From Halogranum amylolyticum (GTDB taxonomy: Archaea; Halobacteriota; Halobacteria; Halobacteriales; Haloferacaceae): a stretch of DNA of 64,000 nt. The translations under genes were made by a program, and so were the position numbers. Positions 34,861 to 42,925 of the stretch are shown here, piece by piece. The stretch spans positions 124,001 through 188,000 of the forward strand of contig NZ_FODV01000002.1 in assembly GCF_900110465.1 (NCBI RefSeq), given 5' to 3'. Below the pieces are notes generated by a model. That model worked only from the letters and a program-made list of their open reading frames with translations, had not been told where the DNA came from and did no database searches. How positions within the stretch are numbered: position 1 is the first letter of the stretch; the number at the start of each line of letters is the position of its first letter.

Positions 34861-34982
34861 ACCTGCACTCGGGGCTGCGTCGACAAAGACCCGTCGATAC
34901 TCGTAGTCCGCGGTTCTCCCGTCGGCTCGACTCCCGAGGCGTTCCCGAAAGGGCTAATCGGAATCAGCCCCGCGTTTCGAAC

Positions 34983-35258
34983 GTGCCACAACGAGGCTTC
35001 CGCGGCCGACGGTTCGTCTTGGGGCTCTATCTCGCACTCGTCAGCGTCGGCGGTGCCGCAGGCTACCTGACGGCGACGTTTGTCGACAACCTCAAACCAC
35101 CGGCGTATCTGTTCCTCGTCGAGTTCCCACCGACCCAACTCGGCTTCGCCGCCTACGGCGCACTCACTCTCGCGACCGTGCTCGGCGTTCCGCTGTTGCT
35201 CGTCGTCTACGTCTCGCAGTCCATCGACGACCCCGACTCCGTCTCCCCGAAAAACTAA
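34983..35258 (+). CDS. Small two-helix membrane protein (oxidase region)
   Basis: The 91-residue protein starts with a GTG at 34983 (VPQRGFRGRRFVLGLYLALV) and has two transmembrane helices (about 12-32 and 53-78) around an extracytoplasmic loop (FVDNLKPPAYLFLVEFPPTQLGF). Similar haloarchaeal proteins beside coxA carry the DUF7520 label. The gene is 123 bases from the microprotein, in opposite orientation. Function unknown. Confidence 0.7.
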   Translation: MPQRGFRGRRFVLGLYLALVSVGGAAGYLTATFVDNLKPPAYLFLVEFPPTQLGFAAYGALTLATVLGVPLLLVVYVSQSIDDPDSVSPKN

Positions 35259-35283
35259 GCCGTCCGACTGGCTGTCTGAGAGT

Positions 35284-35685
35284 ATGTATCACGTGGTGCT
35301 CGGTGTCGACGACGACGAAGCGCACGCCCGCCAGTGCGCCCGAGACATCGTCGATCTCCCGGGAGAGAGCACAGAGAAACGAGTGACGATCATCCACAGT
35401 TTCAGCGACAACCCGAGCGGCGCGTCGGCGACGCAGATCGCCTCGGTCCGCGAGGCGAGCGACCTCTTCGAGGCCGCCGACGTCGAGTACGACGTCGAAG
35501 AGTCCAGCGGCGACCCGGCGGAGGCCATCATCGACGTCGCCAACGACGTCGACGCCGACCTCGTCGTCGTCGGCGGACGCAAGCGCTCGCCAGCCGGGAA
35601 GGCGCTGTTCGGCAGCGTCACACAGACGGTGATCCTCAACGCCGGGCGACCGGTAATGGTGACCGGCGTGACGAAGGAAGCCTGA
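35284..35685 (+). CDS. Universal stress protein (UspA fold)
   Basis: The 133-residue protein begins MYHVVLGVDDDEAHARQ and ends with the ATP-binding signature VVVGGRKRSPAGKALFGSVTQTVILNAGRPVMV (G-2x-G-9x-G-S/T). It is therefore probably an ATP-binding Usp. It lies 25 bases after the preceding gene on the same strand. Role in stress signalling is inferred from the family. Confidence 0.9.
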   Translation: MYHVVLGVDDDEAHARQCARDIVDLPGESTEKRVTIIHSFSDNPSGASATQIASVREASDLFEAADVEYDVEESSGDPAEAIIDVANDVDADLVVVGGRKRSPAGKALFGSVTQTVILNAGRPVMVTGVTKEA

Positions 35686-35829
35686 GAGCGCCGGCGCTCC
35701 GGGATACGGCCGCGGACGCGTCACGCGACGTGAGCCGACCGTCTCGTCGCCCCCGTCGAACGCGTCCACCGTGTCTCAGAACCGCTCCTCGCCGAGGGTA
35801 TTTTATGCGACGCAGTCGCACGGAGTGGT

Positions 35830-36582
35830 ATGGAGATACGCGAGGCGACGACCGACGATATCGACAGTATCCGACAGGTGGCACGCGACTCACTGATGGA
35901 GTCGTACAGTCACGCGCTCGACGAGTCCGTCATCGACGAGTCGGTCGAGGAGTGGTACGGCGAAGAGCTCAGCGGTGAGTTCGACCGTGAAGACGCAGTG
36001 TACCTCGTTGCCGACGACGACGGAGCAGTCGTCGCCTTCTCACAGAGCTATCTGCGAGGACAGGAGGGGACGACCGGCGAGATCAACTGGCTACACGTCT
36101 CGCCGGCCGCCCGCGGTGAGGGTCTCGGAGCGCGACTCCTCACCCGGACCGAGGAGATACTTGTCGACCGCGGTGCGACCCGACTCACGGGGAAAGTGCT
36201 CACCGTCAACAAAGGTGGGGCGGAGTTCTACGAGGGACACGGCTACGAAGAGGGCGACACCCGGAAGGTCGACCTCGGAGCGGAGTCGTTCAACGAGCGG
36301 ACCTATCTGAAGTTCCCCGGCGCCGAGGGCGAACCGCGGGCACCGCTGGACCCCCGGCAGATCGACGACACCACGGTCTACGTCGCCTTCGACGAGAGCG
36401 ATCGCGGATCGGTCGCGCCGCTCTACGTCGCCTACCTCGACGAGAACCGCGCGGAGCGCTACGGCTACTTCTGCGGCCACTGTGAGAGCTTCGAAGTGTC
36501 GATGGACGCAATGGGTCGCGTCGTCTGCAACGACTGCGGCAACAAGCGGCGACCGTCGCGGTGGGACGCGTCGTACCTGTAG
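35830..36582 (+). CDS. GNAT acetyltransferase with C-terminal zinc-ribbon domain
   Basis: Residues 1-160 form a GNAT fold: EIREATTDDIDSIRQVARDS, INWLHVSPAARGEGLGARLLTR (acetyl-CoA motif A) and GAEFYEGHGYEEGDTRKVDL. The C-terminal part (about 170-250) carries FCGHCESF and VCNDCGNKRRPSRWDASYL, a CxxC/CxxC ribbon matching the haloarchaeal DUF5816 unit. The pairing suggests acetylation of a protein or rRNA-associated target, but the substrate is unknown. Confidence 0.85.
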   Translation: MEIREATTDDIDSIRQVARDSLMESYSHALDESVIDESVEEWYGEELSGEFDREDAVYLVADDDGAVVAFSQSYLRGQEGTTGEINWLHVSPAARGEGLGARLLTRTEEILVDRGATRLTGKVLTVNKGGAEFYEGHGYEEGDTRKVDLGAESFNERTYLKFPGAEGEPRAPLDPRQIDDTTVYVAFDESDRGSVAPLYVAYLDENRAERYGYFCGHCESFEVSMDAMGRVVCNDCGNKRRPSRWDASYL

Positions 36583-36822
36583 ATCGGCGACCTCCTCTCA
36601 CGCGGTCCGACTCGTGCGGTTTCGCTGGACCCGACGCTCGTCGGCCGTTCTCCGGGCGCTAAACTGTTTTCCCCCACATTCGTCTCGGCACAATCGACGC
36701 TGCAGTCTACCGACGGCGATCGGACCGAATTCGACGACGGTGAAGACTGACCGATACGGAGCCACGCTCTCGAACCGATACGAGACTGCCACACTTTTTT
36801 CCACGCGGTCACATCCTCCGGT

Positions 36823-37812
36823 ATGACTCACGCACTCGTCATCGGCGGAACGCGTTTCATCGGCCGCCACACTGTCGACGAACTCCTCGCACACGACTAC
36901 GACGTCACCATCTTCAACCGCGGCACTCACGACAACCCCTTCGCCGACGACGAGCGGGTCGAGCACATCGAGGGCGACCGTACCGACGACACCGACCTCC
37001 AGACCGCCTCGCTCGCCGCCCGCCCCGACGTCGTGATCGACTGCGTCGCGTACAAACCGGCCGAGGTCGAGCGCGCCGTCGAGGTGTTCTCCGACGTCGA
37101 CGCCTACGTCTACGTCTCCAGCGGCGACGCCTACGGTCGCGAGGAGATTCCCAAACGCGAGGGAGAGACGCCGCTGCGACCGTGTAGCTCCGAGCAGGCC
37201 GACGACGAGTCGAGTGAGACCTACGGCAACCGGAAGGCGGAGGGCGACCGCGTCGTCGCCGCGGCAGCCGAGAACGGCGTCGACGCGATGAGCGTTCGCC
37301 CGTGTATCGTCTACGGTCCACACGACTACACCGAGCGGCTGGACTACTGGCTGGACCGCGTCGACAACTACGACCGAGTCGTCGTCCCGGGCGACGGCCA
37401 GAACCTCTGGCACCGCGCCTACGTCGAGGACGTCGCCAGCGCGCTCCGCGTCGTCGCCGAGGAGGGGAGTCCGGGGGAGGCCTACAACGTCGGCGACCGT
37501 CGCCTCGTCACGCTCGAAGAGCTGCTGACCCTCGCTGCCGACGCGATGGACACCAACGTCGAGGTGGTCCACGCGGGCGAGCGCGAACTCGCCGCCGGAG
37601 GCCTCGAGCCGTCGTCGTTCGTCCTCTATCGGGAGTATCCGCACGTGCTCGACACGAACGAACTCGCGAGTCTCGGCTGGGAGTCGACGCCGCTCGCGGA
37701 GGCGATGGCACGGACGGTCGCGGAACACCGACGGAGCGACCGCGATGGCGTGGAGCACGACCCCGGACGCGACGCCGAAGAGCGGGTGCTCGGCGTGCTA
37801 GAGACGTTCTGA
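36823..37812 (+). CDS. NAD-dependent epimerase/dehydratase family protein
   Basis: The 329-residue extended-SDR protein has the NAD(P) motif GGTRFIGRHTVDELL at residues 6-20. Its catalytic region reads YVSSGDAYGREEIPK and SETYGNRKAEGDRVV, with RPCIVYGPHDYTERLDYWLDR for the sugar site. Such proteins act on nucleotide sugars or as chaperone-like CIRP/RNA-binding homologues. No neighbouring sugar genes help to decide. The preceding 240 bases hold no gene. Confidence 0.88.
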   Translation: MTHALVIGGTRFIGRHTVDELLAHDYDVTIFNRGTHDNPFADDERVEHIEGDRTDDTDLQTASLAARPDVVIDCVAYKPAEVERAVEVFSDVDAYVYVSSGDAYGREEIPKREGETPLRPCSSEQADDESSETYGNRKAEGDRVVAAAAENGVDAMSVRPCIVYGPHDYTERLDYWLDRVDNYDRVVVPGDGQNLWHRAYVEDVASALRVVAEEGSPGEAYNVGDRRLVTLEELLTLAADAMDTNVEVVHAGERELAAGGLEPSSFVLYREYPHVLDTNELASLGWESTPLAEAMARTVAEHRRSDRDGVEHDPGRDAEERVLGVLETF

Positions 37813-37864
37813 GAGAACTCGGAGACGATCTACCCGACGACCGATCCGAGCGAATCGATCTCCC

Positions 37865-38554
37865 TCAGACGTCGTCTCCGTATCGGTTCATCTCGGTGAC
37901 CTCCTCTTCGAGCCACTCGCGGAACCACTTGACGCGCTTGAGTCGCTGGTGGGCGATGCTCTCGGCGGTGTCGCTGACGATTCGCGTGGAGTGGTCTTTC
38001 CCCCGTTCGAGGACCCGCTGGACCATCTCGGCGGCGTCCATGTGGGTTCGAGCCTCGTAGCCCATCCGGAGGAGCATCAGCGCCGTCCCGTTGGCACCGA
38101 CCTTGTCGAGGATGTCGGCCTCGATGAGACACTGCGTCTCCAGAGAGACGTCCGAGAGCGGTCCCTGATAGGAGTGGTCGGTGATCGACTGACACACCTG
38201 ATCGATGAACGACTCCGGGAACCCGCCGCGCGCCGACAGATATTCGCGGGCGACGCGAGCCCCTTCCTCGGCGTGGACGTCCTGGTCGGCGTCGAGTTTG
38301 GCGATGTCGTGGAACAGCGCGGCCACTCTGACGACGTCGACGTCCGCACCTTCGCGCTTCGCGATGTGATTCGCGAGGTCGACCACATTGAGGATGTGGT
38401 TGAACCGGTAGTCGGCGCTGTGCCAGGGGTACCACCGCATCCTGCCGCCGTCCTCTTCGTTCTCGACGCTCGCAGCGAGATAATCGTAGACAAACCGCTT
38501 CATCTCCGCGAACTCGTCGTCGGAGACGGAGGACTCCTTGATCTCAACGCCCAC
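37865..38554 (-). CDS. HD-domain phosphohydrolase
   Basis: The 229-residue protein carries the HD superfamily metal residues: HILNVVDLANHI, the HD pair in ALFHDIAKLDADQDVHAEEG, then ITDHSYQG and EADILDKVGANG. It is likely to be a nucleotide or cyclic-nucleotide phosphohydrolase in the YpgQ/YedJ group; the exact substrate is not predictable. It is convergent with the epimerase gene (52 bases between stops). Confidence 0.88.
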   Translation of the reverse strand: MGVEIKESSVSDDEFAEMKRFVYDYLAASVENEEDGGRMRWYPWHSADYRFNHILNVVDLANHIAKREGADVDVVRVAALFHDIAKLDADQDVHAEEGARVAREYLSARGGFPESFIDQVCQSITDHSYQGPLSDVSLETQCLIEADILDKVGANGTALMLLRMGYEARTHMDAAEMVQRVLERGKDHSTRIVSDTAESIAHQRLKRVKWFREWLEEEVTEMNRYGDDV

Positions 38555-38944
38555 GGAGACACCCCCGGAGGCAACGTTCCTTACTCATTGTTATCGAAGA
38601 AGAGGGTCGTTCCGGTCTTAGGCGTTACGACAGGTTTTTGTTCTCTGGACGAATCTTGGTTCGAAGCTCCGACCGGCCGTCGGCTCGTGGGGTCGACGAG
38701 CGAGCAGAGCGCTCTCGGCGGAGCCGCGTCGTTCCGAGCAGACAGTCTCACTAGACGTGACGGGTATCTACGGCTACGACCGATGCGCTGTTTCTGACGA
38801 GGTCGACACCGCTACGTTCGAGACCATCAACGTCCGAGATCACAGCCGAGCGCGTGGCCGACGACCGGATCGTCCTCGAGCGAACCTGTTTCTACAGTTG
38901 ACGTGACGCCAGAGGCGTCTCGAACCACTCGACTCCGAGGCGGT
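38555..38944. other. Intergenic region, nothing recognised
   Basis: About 390 bases between the HD gene start and the FkbM gene end. AT-rich ttactcattgttatcg near 38581-38596 is a probable promoter of the HD gene on the minus strand. No coding frame with acceptable composition was found. Confidence 0.4.
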
Positions 38945-39730
38945 TCACGTTTCCGAGCGGTTCGCATCGTGCTCACACACCCACGCGTCGTCCCGGACTC
39001 GGAGCCGATAGCCGAGCGAACGGAGGAACGCCGCCGCGGCGTCGGCGTCGCGGTCGGCGTCTGCGACGGCGTGTGGCTCGAAGTAGACGACCGGTCGGTG
39101 ACGGCGTAACGTCGTCTCGGCCCCGCTGAGGACGTCGTAACCGAACCCTTCGACGTCGACCTTCAGATGATCCGGCGGCGGGACGTCGCCGTCGCCGACG
39201 AGGTCGTCCAGTCGGACGACGGGGACTCTCATCTCGTCGCGGACGCGTGCCTCCCAGGCACTGGCGTTGTCGGCGTCGAACGACCCCAACTCGTCGTACG
39301 TCGACCGATAGAACGGCCGGACGCCGGAGTCGTCGCCCGCGCCGACGGCCCGAACGTCGATTCGGTCTCCGAACTCGTTGCGTGCGACGTTCGTCCGCAA
39401 CTGCTCGCAGACGGCCGGGTTCGGTTCGAAGGCGACCACCCGCGCGGCGGGTTCGGCCGCAGCGACGGCGAGTGCGTAGACGCCGGTGTTCGCCCCCACG
39501 TCGAACACCGTCTCGTCGGGGCCACAGCGGGCGAGTAACTGCCGTAGGAGGACGTCTCGGCCGTGTTTGTTGACGAGTTCGTAGCTCCGGAAGCGCGCGC
39601 CGTCGACGCGTTTCGTCGGAGCGAACAGTTCGTAGCGGTGATTCGCGGCGACCGCCGCGTAGTACGCCGAGAAGACGGGATACCGACCGGCCCGAAAGAT
39701 CGCTCTCGCGACGCGACGCGGAGGCTCCAT
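38945..39730 (-). CDS. FkbM-type SAM-dependent methyltransferase
   Basis: The 261-residue protein has the class-I SAM site TVFDVGANTGVYALAVAAAEP, the acidic loop AFEPNP, and the FkbM-specific KVDVEGFGYDVLSGAE. A basic hydrophobic N-terminus (MEPPRRVARAIFRAGRY) precedes the domain. FkbM enzymes usually O-methylate sugars or small metabolites; in haloarchaea some modify surface glycans. The start at 39730 is chosen because the longer frame overlaps the promoter of the MC1 gene. Confidence 0.85.
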   Translation of the reverse strand: MEPPRRVARAIFRAGRYPVFSAYYAAVAANHRYELFAPTKRVDGARFRSYELVNKHGRDVLLRQLLARCGPDETVFDVGANTGVYALAVAAAEPAARVVAFEPNPAVCEQLRTNVARNEFGDRIDVRAVGAGDDSGVRPFYRSTYDELGSFDADNASAWEARVRDEMRVPVVRLDDLVGDGDVPPPDHLKVDVEGFGYDVLSGAETTLRRHRPVVYFEPHAVADADRDADAAAAFLRSLGYRLRVRDDAWVCEHDANRSET

Positions 39731-39837
39731 ACCGACCACTCGACCAGCAGCCTCTTCGTCGTTTCGGGGGTCGAACCCCGATTCCGTGGGGTGGTTATTT
39801 AGTGATTGGCCGAGTGACGATAGTCGAGGGCAGACCA

Positions 39838-40146
39838 ATGGTACGTCAAGACGGCAAACGAAACTTCGTGCTCCGGGAAGAGAACGGTACCGAGGACAGC
39901 GTCTTCAGCGGGAGTACCCCGCGGCAGGCGGCACTGAAAGCGGCGCGTCGACTCCCACCGGCCCCGAGCGAGGAGGAGGTCGACGGTCGTGCGGAACTTC
40001 GCCTCCGGGAGAAAGGCACCGACAAGGTCCACATCTACAACGGGTGGGCGTGGAAGGAAGAGAAACCGAGTGACGGCCCCGACTGGATGCCGGAAGTCGT
40101 CACGCGAGCGAACGTCTCGAAAGAGGGAATCGAACACCTCGACTGA
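39838..40146 (+). CDS. Non-histone chromosomal protein MC1
   Basis: MC1 is a small basic DNA-bending protein. The 102-residue product matches the family closely: [34 protein letters not shown], then [21 protein letters not shown] and [21 protein letters not shown]. The conserved Arg/Trp DNA-contact positions (for example W69, W81) are retained, but the protein is more acidic than methanogen MC1, as expected in a halophile. The ATG at 39838 is used. The FkbM gene is divergent. Confidence 0.93.
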   Translation: MVRQDGKRNFVLREENGTEDSVFSGSTPRQAALKAARRLPPAPSEEEVDGRAELRLREKGTDKVHIYNGWAWKEEKPSDGPDWMPEVVTRANVSKEGIEHLD

Positions 40147-40184
40147 GACGTCGCTTTTTTGGCAGTCTCGCGACGCTCCAGAGC

Positions 40185-40585
40185 GGTCGGCGTTCGTAGT
40201 AGCCGAGGCCGTACTTCTCCTTGAGATCGTGGCCGACCGAGATCGCCAAGCGCGACCGCTCGCCCCACTCGATCGTGTACATATCGTTGCGGACGAGTGT
40301 CTGAAGCTCGCGTTCATCGCTGTCCTTCCAATACCCGAGTGGTGACGGGTCTTCGCCGTCTTCGAGGAGCTTGAAGAAGCTACGCCACGCTTCGTCGCTT
40401 TTGCGGATGATCTGTTAGGCGTAGCGCTGCCGAGGACGCCCTTGTACTTCACCCTGTATTCGTCGGCGTCAACACTCCAGACGTCTTCGTCGTCGAAGAA
40501 GGCTTGGCGGCGGTGGTTGGTGAGTTCGTTCCACAGCGCGGCGGACGCATCCAGCACCTCGTAGAGACTCGGCTCGTCCCTCTCT
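40185..40585 (-). pseudogene. Remnant of an IS200/IS605-type TnpB gene
   Basis: The N-terminal third of a haloarchaeal TnpB can be read in two frames: [17 protein letters not shown] ... [11 protein letters not shown] in the first, then [36 protein letters not shown] and [12 protein letters not shown] in the second. At the junction near 40415-40425 the sequence fits one lost base plus CAA changed to TAA. No C-terminal nuclease part and no intact tnpA are present. It is a dead fragment immediately downstream of tRNA-Gln. Confidence 0.8.
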
Positions 40586-40677
40586 CGGAGGGGGCTGAAC
40601 CACGAGGACTCGCTTCGCTCGCCCCCTGGGCGTCGAATCCGCCGTCCGCTATTCGTTCTCACTAGATTCGGGTAGAA

Positions 40678-40750
40678 TAGTCCCGAGCGGATTCGAACCG
40701 CTGTCCTGGGCTCCAAAGGCCCAGATGATTGGCCACTACACCACGGGACT
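40678..40750 (-). tRNA. tRNA-Gln (anticodon TTG)
   Basis: Read on the minus strand, 73 bases form a cloverleaf. The acceptor stem is AGTCCCG/CGGGACT with discriminator A. The D arm follows TGGTGTAGTGGCCAATCA. The anticodon stem TGGGC/GCCCA surrounds the loop CTTTGGA. The T arm is AGCGGTTCGAATCCGCT. Anticodon TTG reads the Gln codon CAA. No intron. CCA is not encoded. Confidence 0.95.
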
Positions 40751-40876
40751 CTGCACCTACTGCTCCGTCGGTTACCGTAGAAAAACTTCGGGTTTCGATT
40801 CGTCTCGGCGACGTCGCTGGAGCGTCTGTCGGCGGTGTCGTTCCCGCGGGAAAAAGTCGACTCTTCGCCCGCCCGG

Positions 40877-41050
40877 TCAGGGGTGAATCGCCCGCACGTC
40901 CACCTGATCCATCGGCGACCGACACGCCGGGCAGTACAGCGCTGCTGAACGACCCTCTCGCTTCGCTGTCAACCCCCGGACGACGGGCCAGCTGAGTTTT
41001 GCCCCGCACGACTCACACGTGAGGCACGAGTTGGTCTCCCCCATTGCCAT
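40877..41050 (-). CDS. Zinc-ribbon small protein
   Basis: The 57-residue protein begins [22 protein letters not shown] and later has [20 protein letters not shown], giving two CxxC pairs (C12/C15 and about C41/C44) for one zinc ribbon. A TATA-like aatatatttttt run (41075-41086) lies about 25-35 bases before the ATG at 41050, so the transcript is probably leaderless. An ATG six bases further on is an alternative. Function unknown. Confidence 0.75.
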   Translation of the reverse strand: MAMGETNSCLTCESCGAKLSWPVVRGLTAKREGRSAALYCPACRSPMDQVDVRAIHP

Positions 41051-41074
41051 GCTATCAACTACCACGTCATCCAC

Positions 41075-41086
41075 AATATATTTTTT
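41075..41086 (-). promoter_or_regulatory. TATA box of the zinc-ribbon gene
   Basis: AAAAAATATATT on the minus strand is one of the most AT-rich runs in the window and ends 25 bases before the ATG at 41050. Confidence 0.55.
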
Positions 41087-41136
41087 CCGACCGTGGAGCG
41101 TCGAGACACAACCGAGAGAACTGACCGACCTCGCCG

Positions 41137-41301
41137 CTACTCGCGGACGGGTTCGACGGAGTACCCCCCACAGTCGGGGCACACGTGATACTGGAGTTCG
41201 AACTCGGTACCGCAGCCGTGACAGCGGTACGCCGGCAGTTCGTCGTGGGAGAGCCCTATGAATCGTCTGAGACGGCTGAATCGCTGTGTCGTCCCACTCA
41301 T
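41137..41301 (-). CDS. Zinc-ribbon small protein
   Basis: The 54-residue protein starts MSGTTQRFSRLRRFIGLS and has YRCHGCGTEFELQYHVCPDCGGYSVEPV, a rubredoxin-like pair of CxxC knuckles. It follows a TATA-like atgattatatg run near 41323-41333 on the minus strand and is probably leaderless. It lies close to the other zinc ribbon and to the iron-regulator genes. Function unknown. Confidence 0.75.
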   Translation of the reverse strand: MSGTTQRFSRLRRFIGLSHDELPAYRCHGCGTEFELQYHVCPDCGGYSVEPVRE

Positions 41302-41355
41302 AGACGATGCCTCACAGTCCACTCATATAATCATGCGGGGATTCGATCGAGCGCG

Positions 41356-41790
41356 TCAGTCCGCGGGTTTCTCGCTCTCCAGTTCCAGATACTGACAGGC
41401 GTCGGTTTCGGGGTCGAAACAGTCGGGACACTCGGAGTTCCGGTCGATGATCGTGTCGAGTCGCTCGGCGACCGTGTCGTCGATGACGCTCTCGAGTTCG
41501 CGCGCCTCCGCACGGAACTCCTCGACGTCCAGCACGTTCGCGAGGAATCGTTCGATGATGCAGTACGTCTGGAGCGCATCTCGCGCACGGACGATCCCCT
41601 CGTCGCTCAGGGTGACACCCTTGTACTTCTCGTGCTCGGCGAGTCCACGCTCTTCGAGTTTACCGATCATTTCGTTGGCACTCGCCGGACTCACGTCGAG
41701 CATATCCGCGAGCGCGCCTGTCGATGCCGGTCCGTCCTCCATCTGCTGGAGGAGGTAGATCGCCTTGACGTACTGGTCTGCCGTGTTCAT
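41356..41790 (-). CDS. DtxR/SirR-family metal-dependent transcriptional repressor
   Basis: The 144-residue protein has a winged helix (about 1-65: YVKAIYLLQQMEDGPASTGALADMLDVSPASANEMIGKLEERGL) and a dimerisation domain with metal ligands in the region KYKGVTLSDEGIVRARDALQTYCIIERFL. It ends with a Cys-rich CPDCFDPETDACQY tail. Related haloarchaeal SirR/Idr-type proteins repress iron or manganese uptake genes when metal is plentiful. It follows the ferritin-like gene by 13 bases and is probably co-transcribed. Confidence 0.9.
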   Translation of the reverse strand: MNTADQYVKAIYLLQQMEDGPASTGALADMLDVSPASANEMIGKLEERGLAEHEKYKGVTLSDEGIVRARDALQTYCIIERFLANVLDVEEFRAEARELESVIDDTVAERLDTIIDRNSECPDCFDPETDACQYLELESEKPAD

Positions 41791-41803
41791 TGGTTCACCT
41801 CGC

Positions 41804-42346
41804 TCATTCCCGCGTCTCCATGATCTTCGTCACTTCTTCGACGCCCTGCGCCTCCTCCTCGCGAATCTCACGGAGGACAGTGAGTAGCTGCTCGCGGTCG
41901 ACGGAGAACTCCGCGTCGCTCGACTCGATTCCGTCGATGAGGTCGTCGTAGAACTTGTAGGCCGTCTCCTCGTTGCACAGCTGATCGTAGAGGACGCCGT
42001 CGAAGTCCTCCGGCTTGGTCTTTCCGTACTTTGCCTCGACCAGCGTCTCGATGTCCTCGAACGGGATGCTCTCGGCGTCGAGGTCGTCGATGACCCGCTC
42101 CAGTCGCTTGCGGTGGTCGGCGGACTCCTCGGCGGCGTGTTCGAGCAGTCCTTCTAACTCCTCGTCGAGGTGGCGGTCCTCCTCGGCGAGCGACTGGTAG
42201 TGGTGGTAGGCGCGCGCCTCGACGACCTCCTCCAGCACGATGCCGATCTGGAGGAGGCGAGCGAGTTGGTGGTCGGAGGTGACCTGGTTGCCGACGCTCA
42301 CGCGAGACACCTCTGGTTCGAGCGCGATACCTCGTTCATACACCAC
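41804..42346 (-). CDS. Ferritin-like (rubrerythrin-fold) protein
   Basis: The 180-residue, largely helical protein has repeated Glu-x2-His pairs of a four-helix di-iron protein: LEEVVEARAYHHYQSL, LEHAAEESADHRKRLE, NEETAYKFYDDLIDG. It is placed with an iron-dependent repressor, supporting a role in iron storage or oxidative protection. The start is uncertain: GTG at 42346 is the longest, and a GTG at 42301 would remove 15 residues. Direct ferroxidase activity is not shown. Confidence 0.75.
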   Translation of the reverse strand: MVYERGIALEPEVSRVSVGNQVTSDHQLARLLQIGIVLEEVVEARAYHHYQSLAEEDRHLDEELEGLLEHAAEESADHRKRLERVIDDLDAESIPFEDIETLVEAKYGKTKPEDFDGVLYDQLCNEETAYKFYDDLIDGIESSDAEFSVDREQLLTVLREIREEEAQGVEEVTKIMETRE

Positions 42347-42486
42347 CTTCTGGGTGGCACCGACTTAACACCTCCACCTTTCGACTCCCATTTTTCACGC
42401 TGCGCTCGGTCGTCGGCCCGCTCGCTCGCGGTAGCCCGTTCACGTCCTCGACAAAGCATTTACTGGACCGTCGTCCAGTCTCGGCC

Positions 42487-42852
42487 ATGTGTCCTCGAAC
42501 CGCCCTCCTCGCTCTCCTCGTCGTTACGAGCGGCTGTCTCGGAGTCGCACCCAGCGACGACGGCACCGCGTCCACGGCGACGTCGACACCGACACAGACG
42601 ACGGCCGGAGCGACCACCTCGTACTTCGACTGTCCGTACTACCTCTCGGTCGACACCGTCACCGAGACCGACGTCTCGCAGTCCGACCGCGTCGTCGCCT
42701 ACGAGAACCTCACCGACGCACGCCGAGAGGAGTTCGACCGACTACTGGAGCACGAGAGCGTCGAACTCGAGACGCTCCCCGATCGGTGGAGTGCGCCGAC
42801 GGTCGTCGAACACGGCGGCGCGCACTACGAAGTGGTGGCTTCGACCTGCTGA
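42487..42852 (+). CDS. Small lipoprotein of unknown function
   Basis: The 121-residue protein has a lipoprotein signal (MCPRTALLALLVVTSGCLG; lipobox TSGC, Cys at 17), a Thr/Ser-rich linker and a small C-terminal domain with two cysteines (YFDCPYYLSVDTV and VVASTC) that may form a disulfide. TATA-like gcatttactgg precedes the start by about 25-30 bases. It is divergent from the ferritin-like gene. I do not recognise the domain. Confidence 0.7.
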   Translation: MCPRTALLALLVVTSGCLGVAPSDDGTASTATSTPTQTTAGATTSYFDCPYYLSVDTVTETDVSQSDRVVAYENLTDARREEFDRLLEHESVELETLPDRWSAPTVVEHGGAHYEVVASTC

Positions 42853-42925
42853 CGCGTGACTCGATCCGAACCGAGCAGTCACTCACGACGGCTGAAAGAG
42901 AGAAAAACCGAACCGCAGAGCCGCG

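Noticed and set aside
40677..41050. Possible genomic island with att site at tRNA-Gln
   Set aside because: No direct repeat of the tRNA 3' end and no integrase were found; only a TnpB fragment is present.
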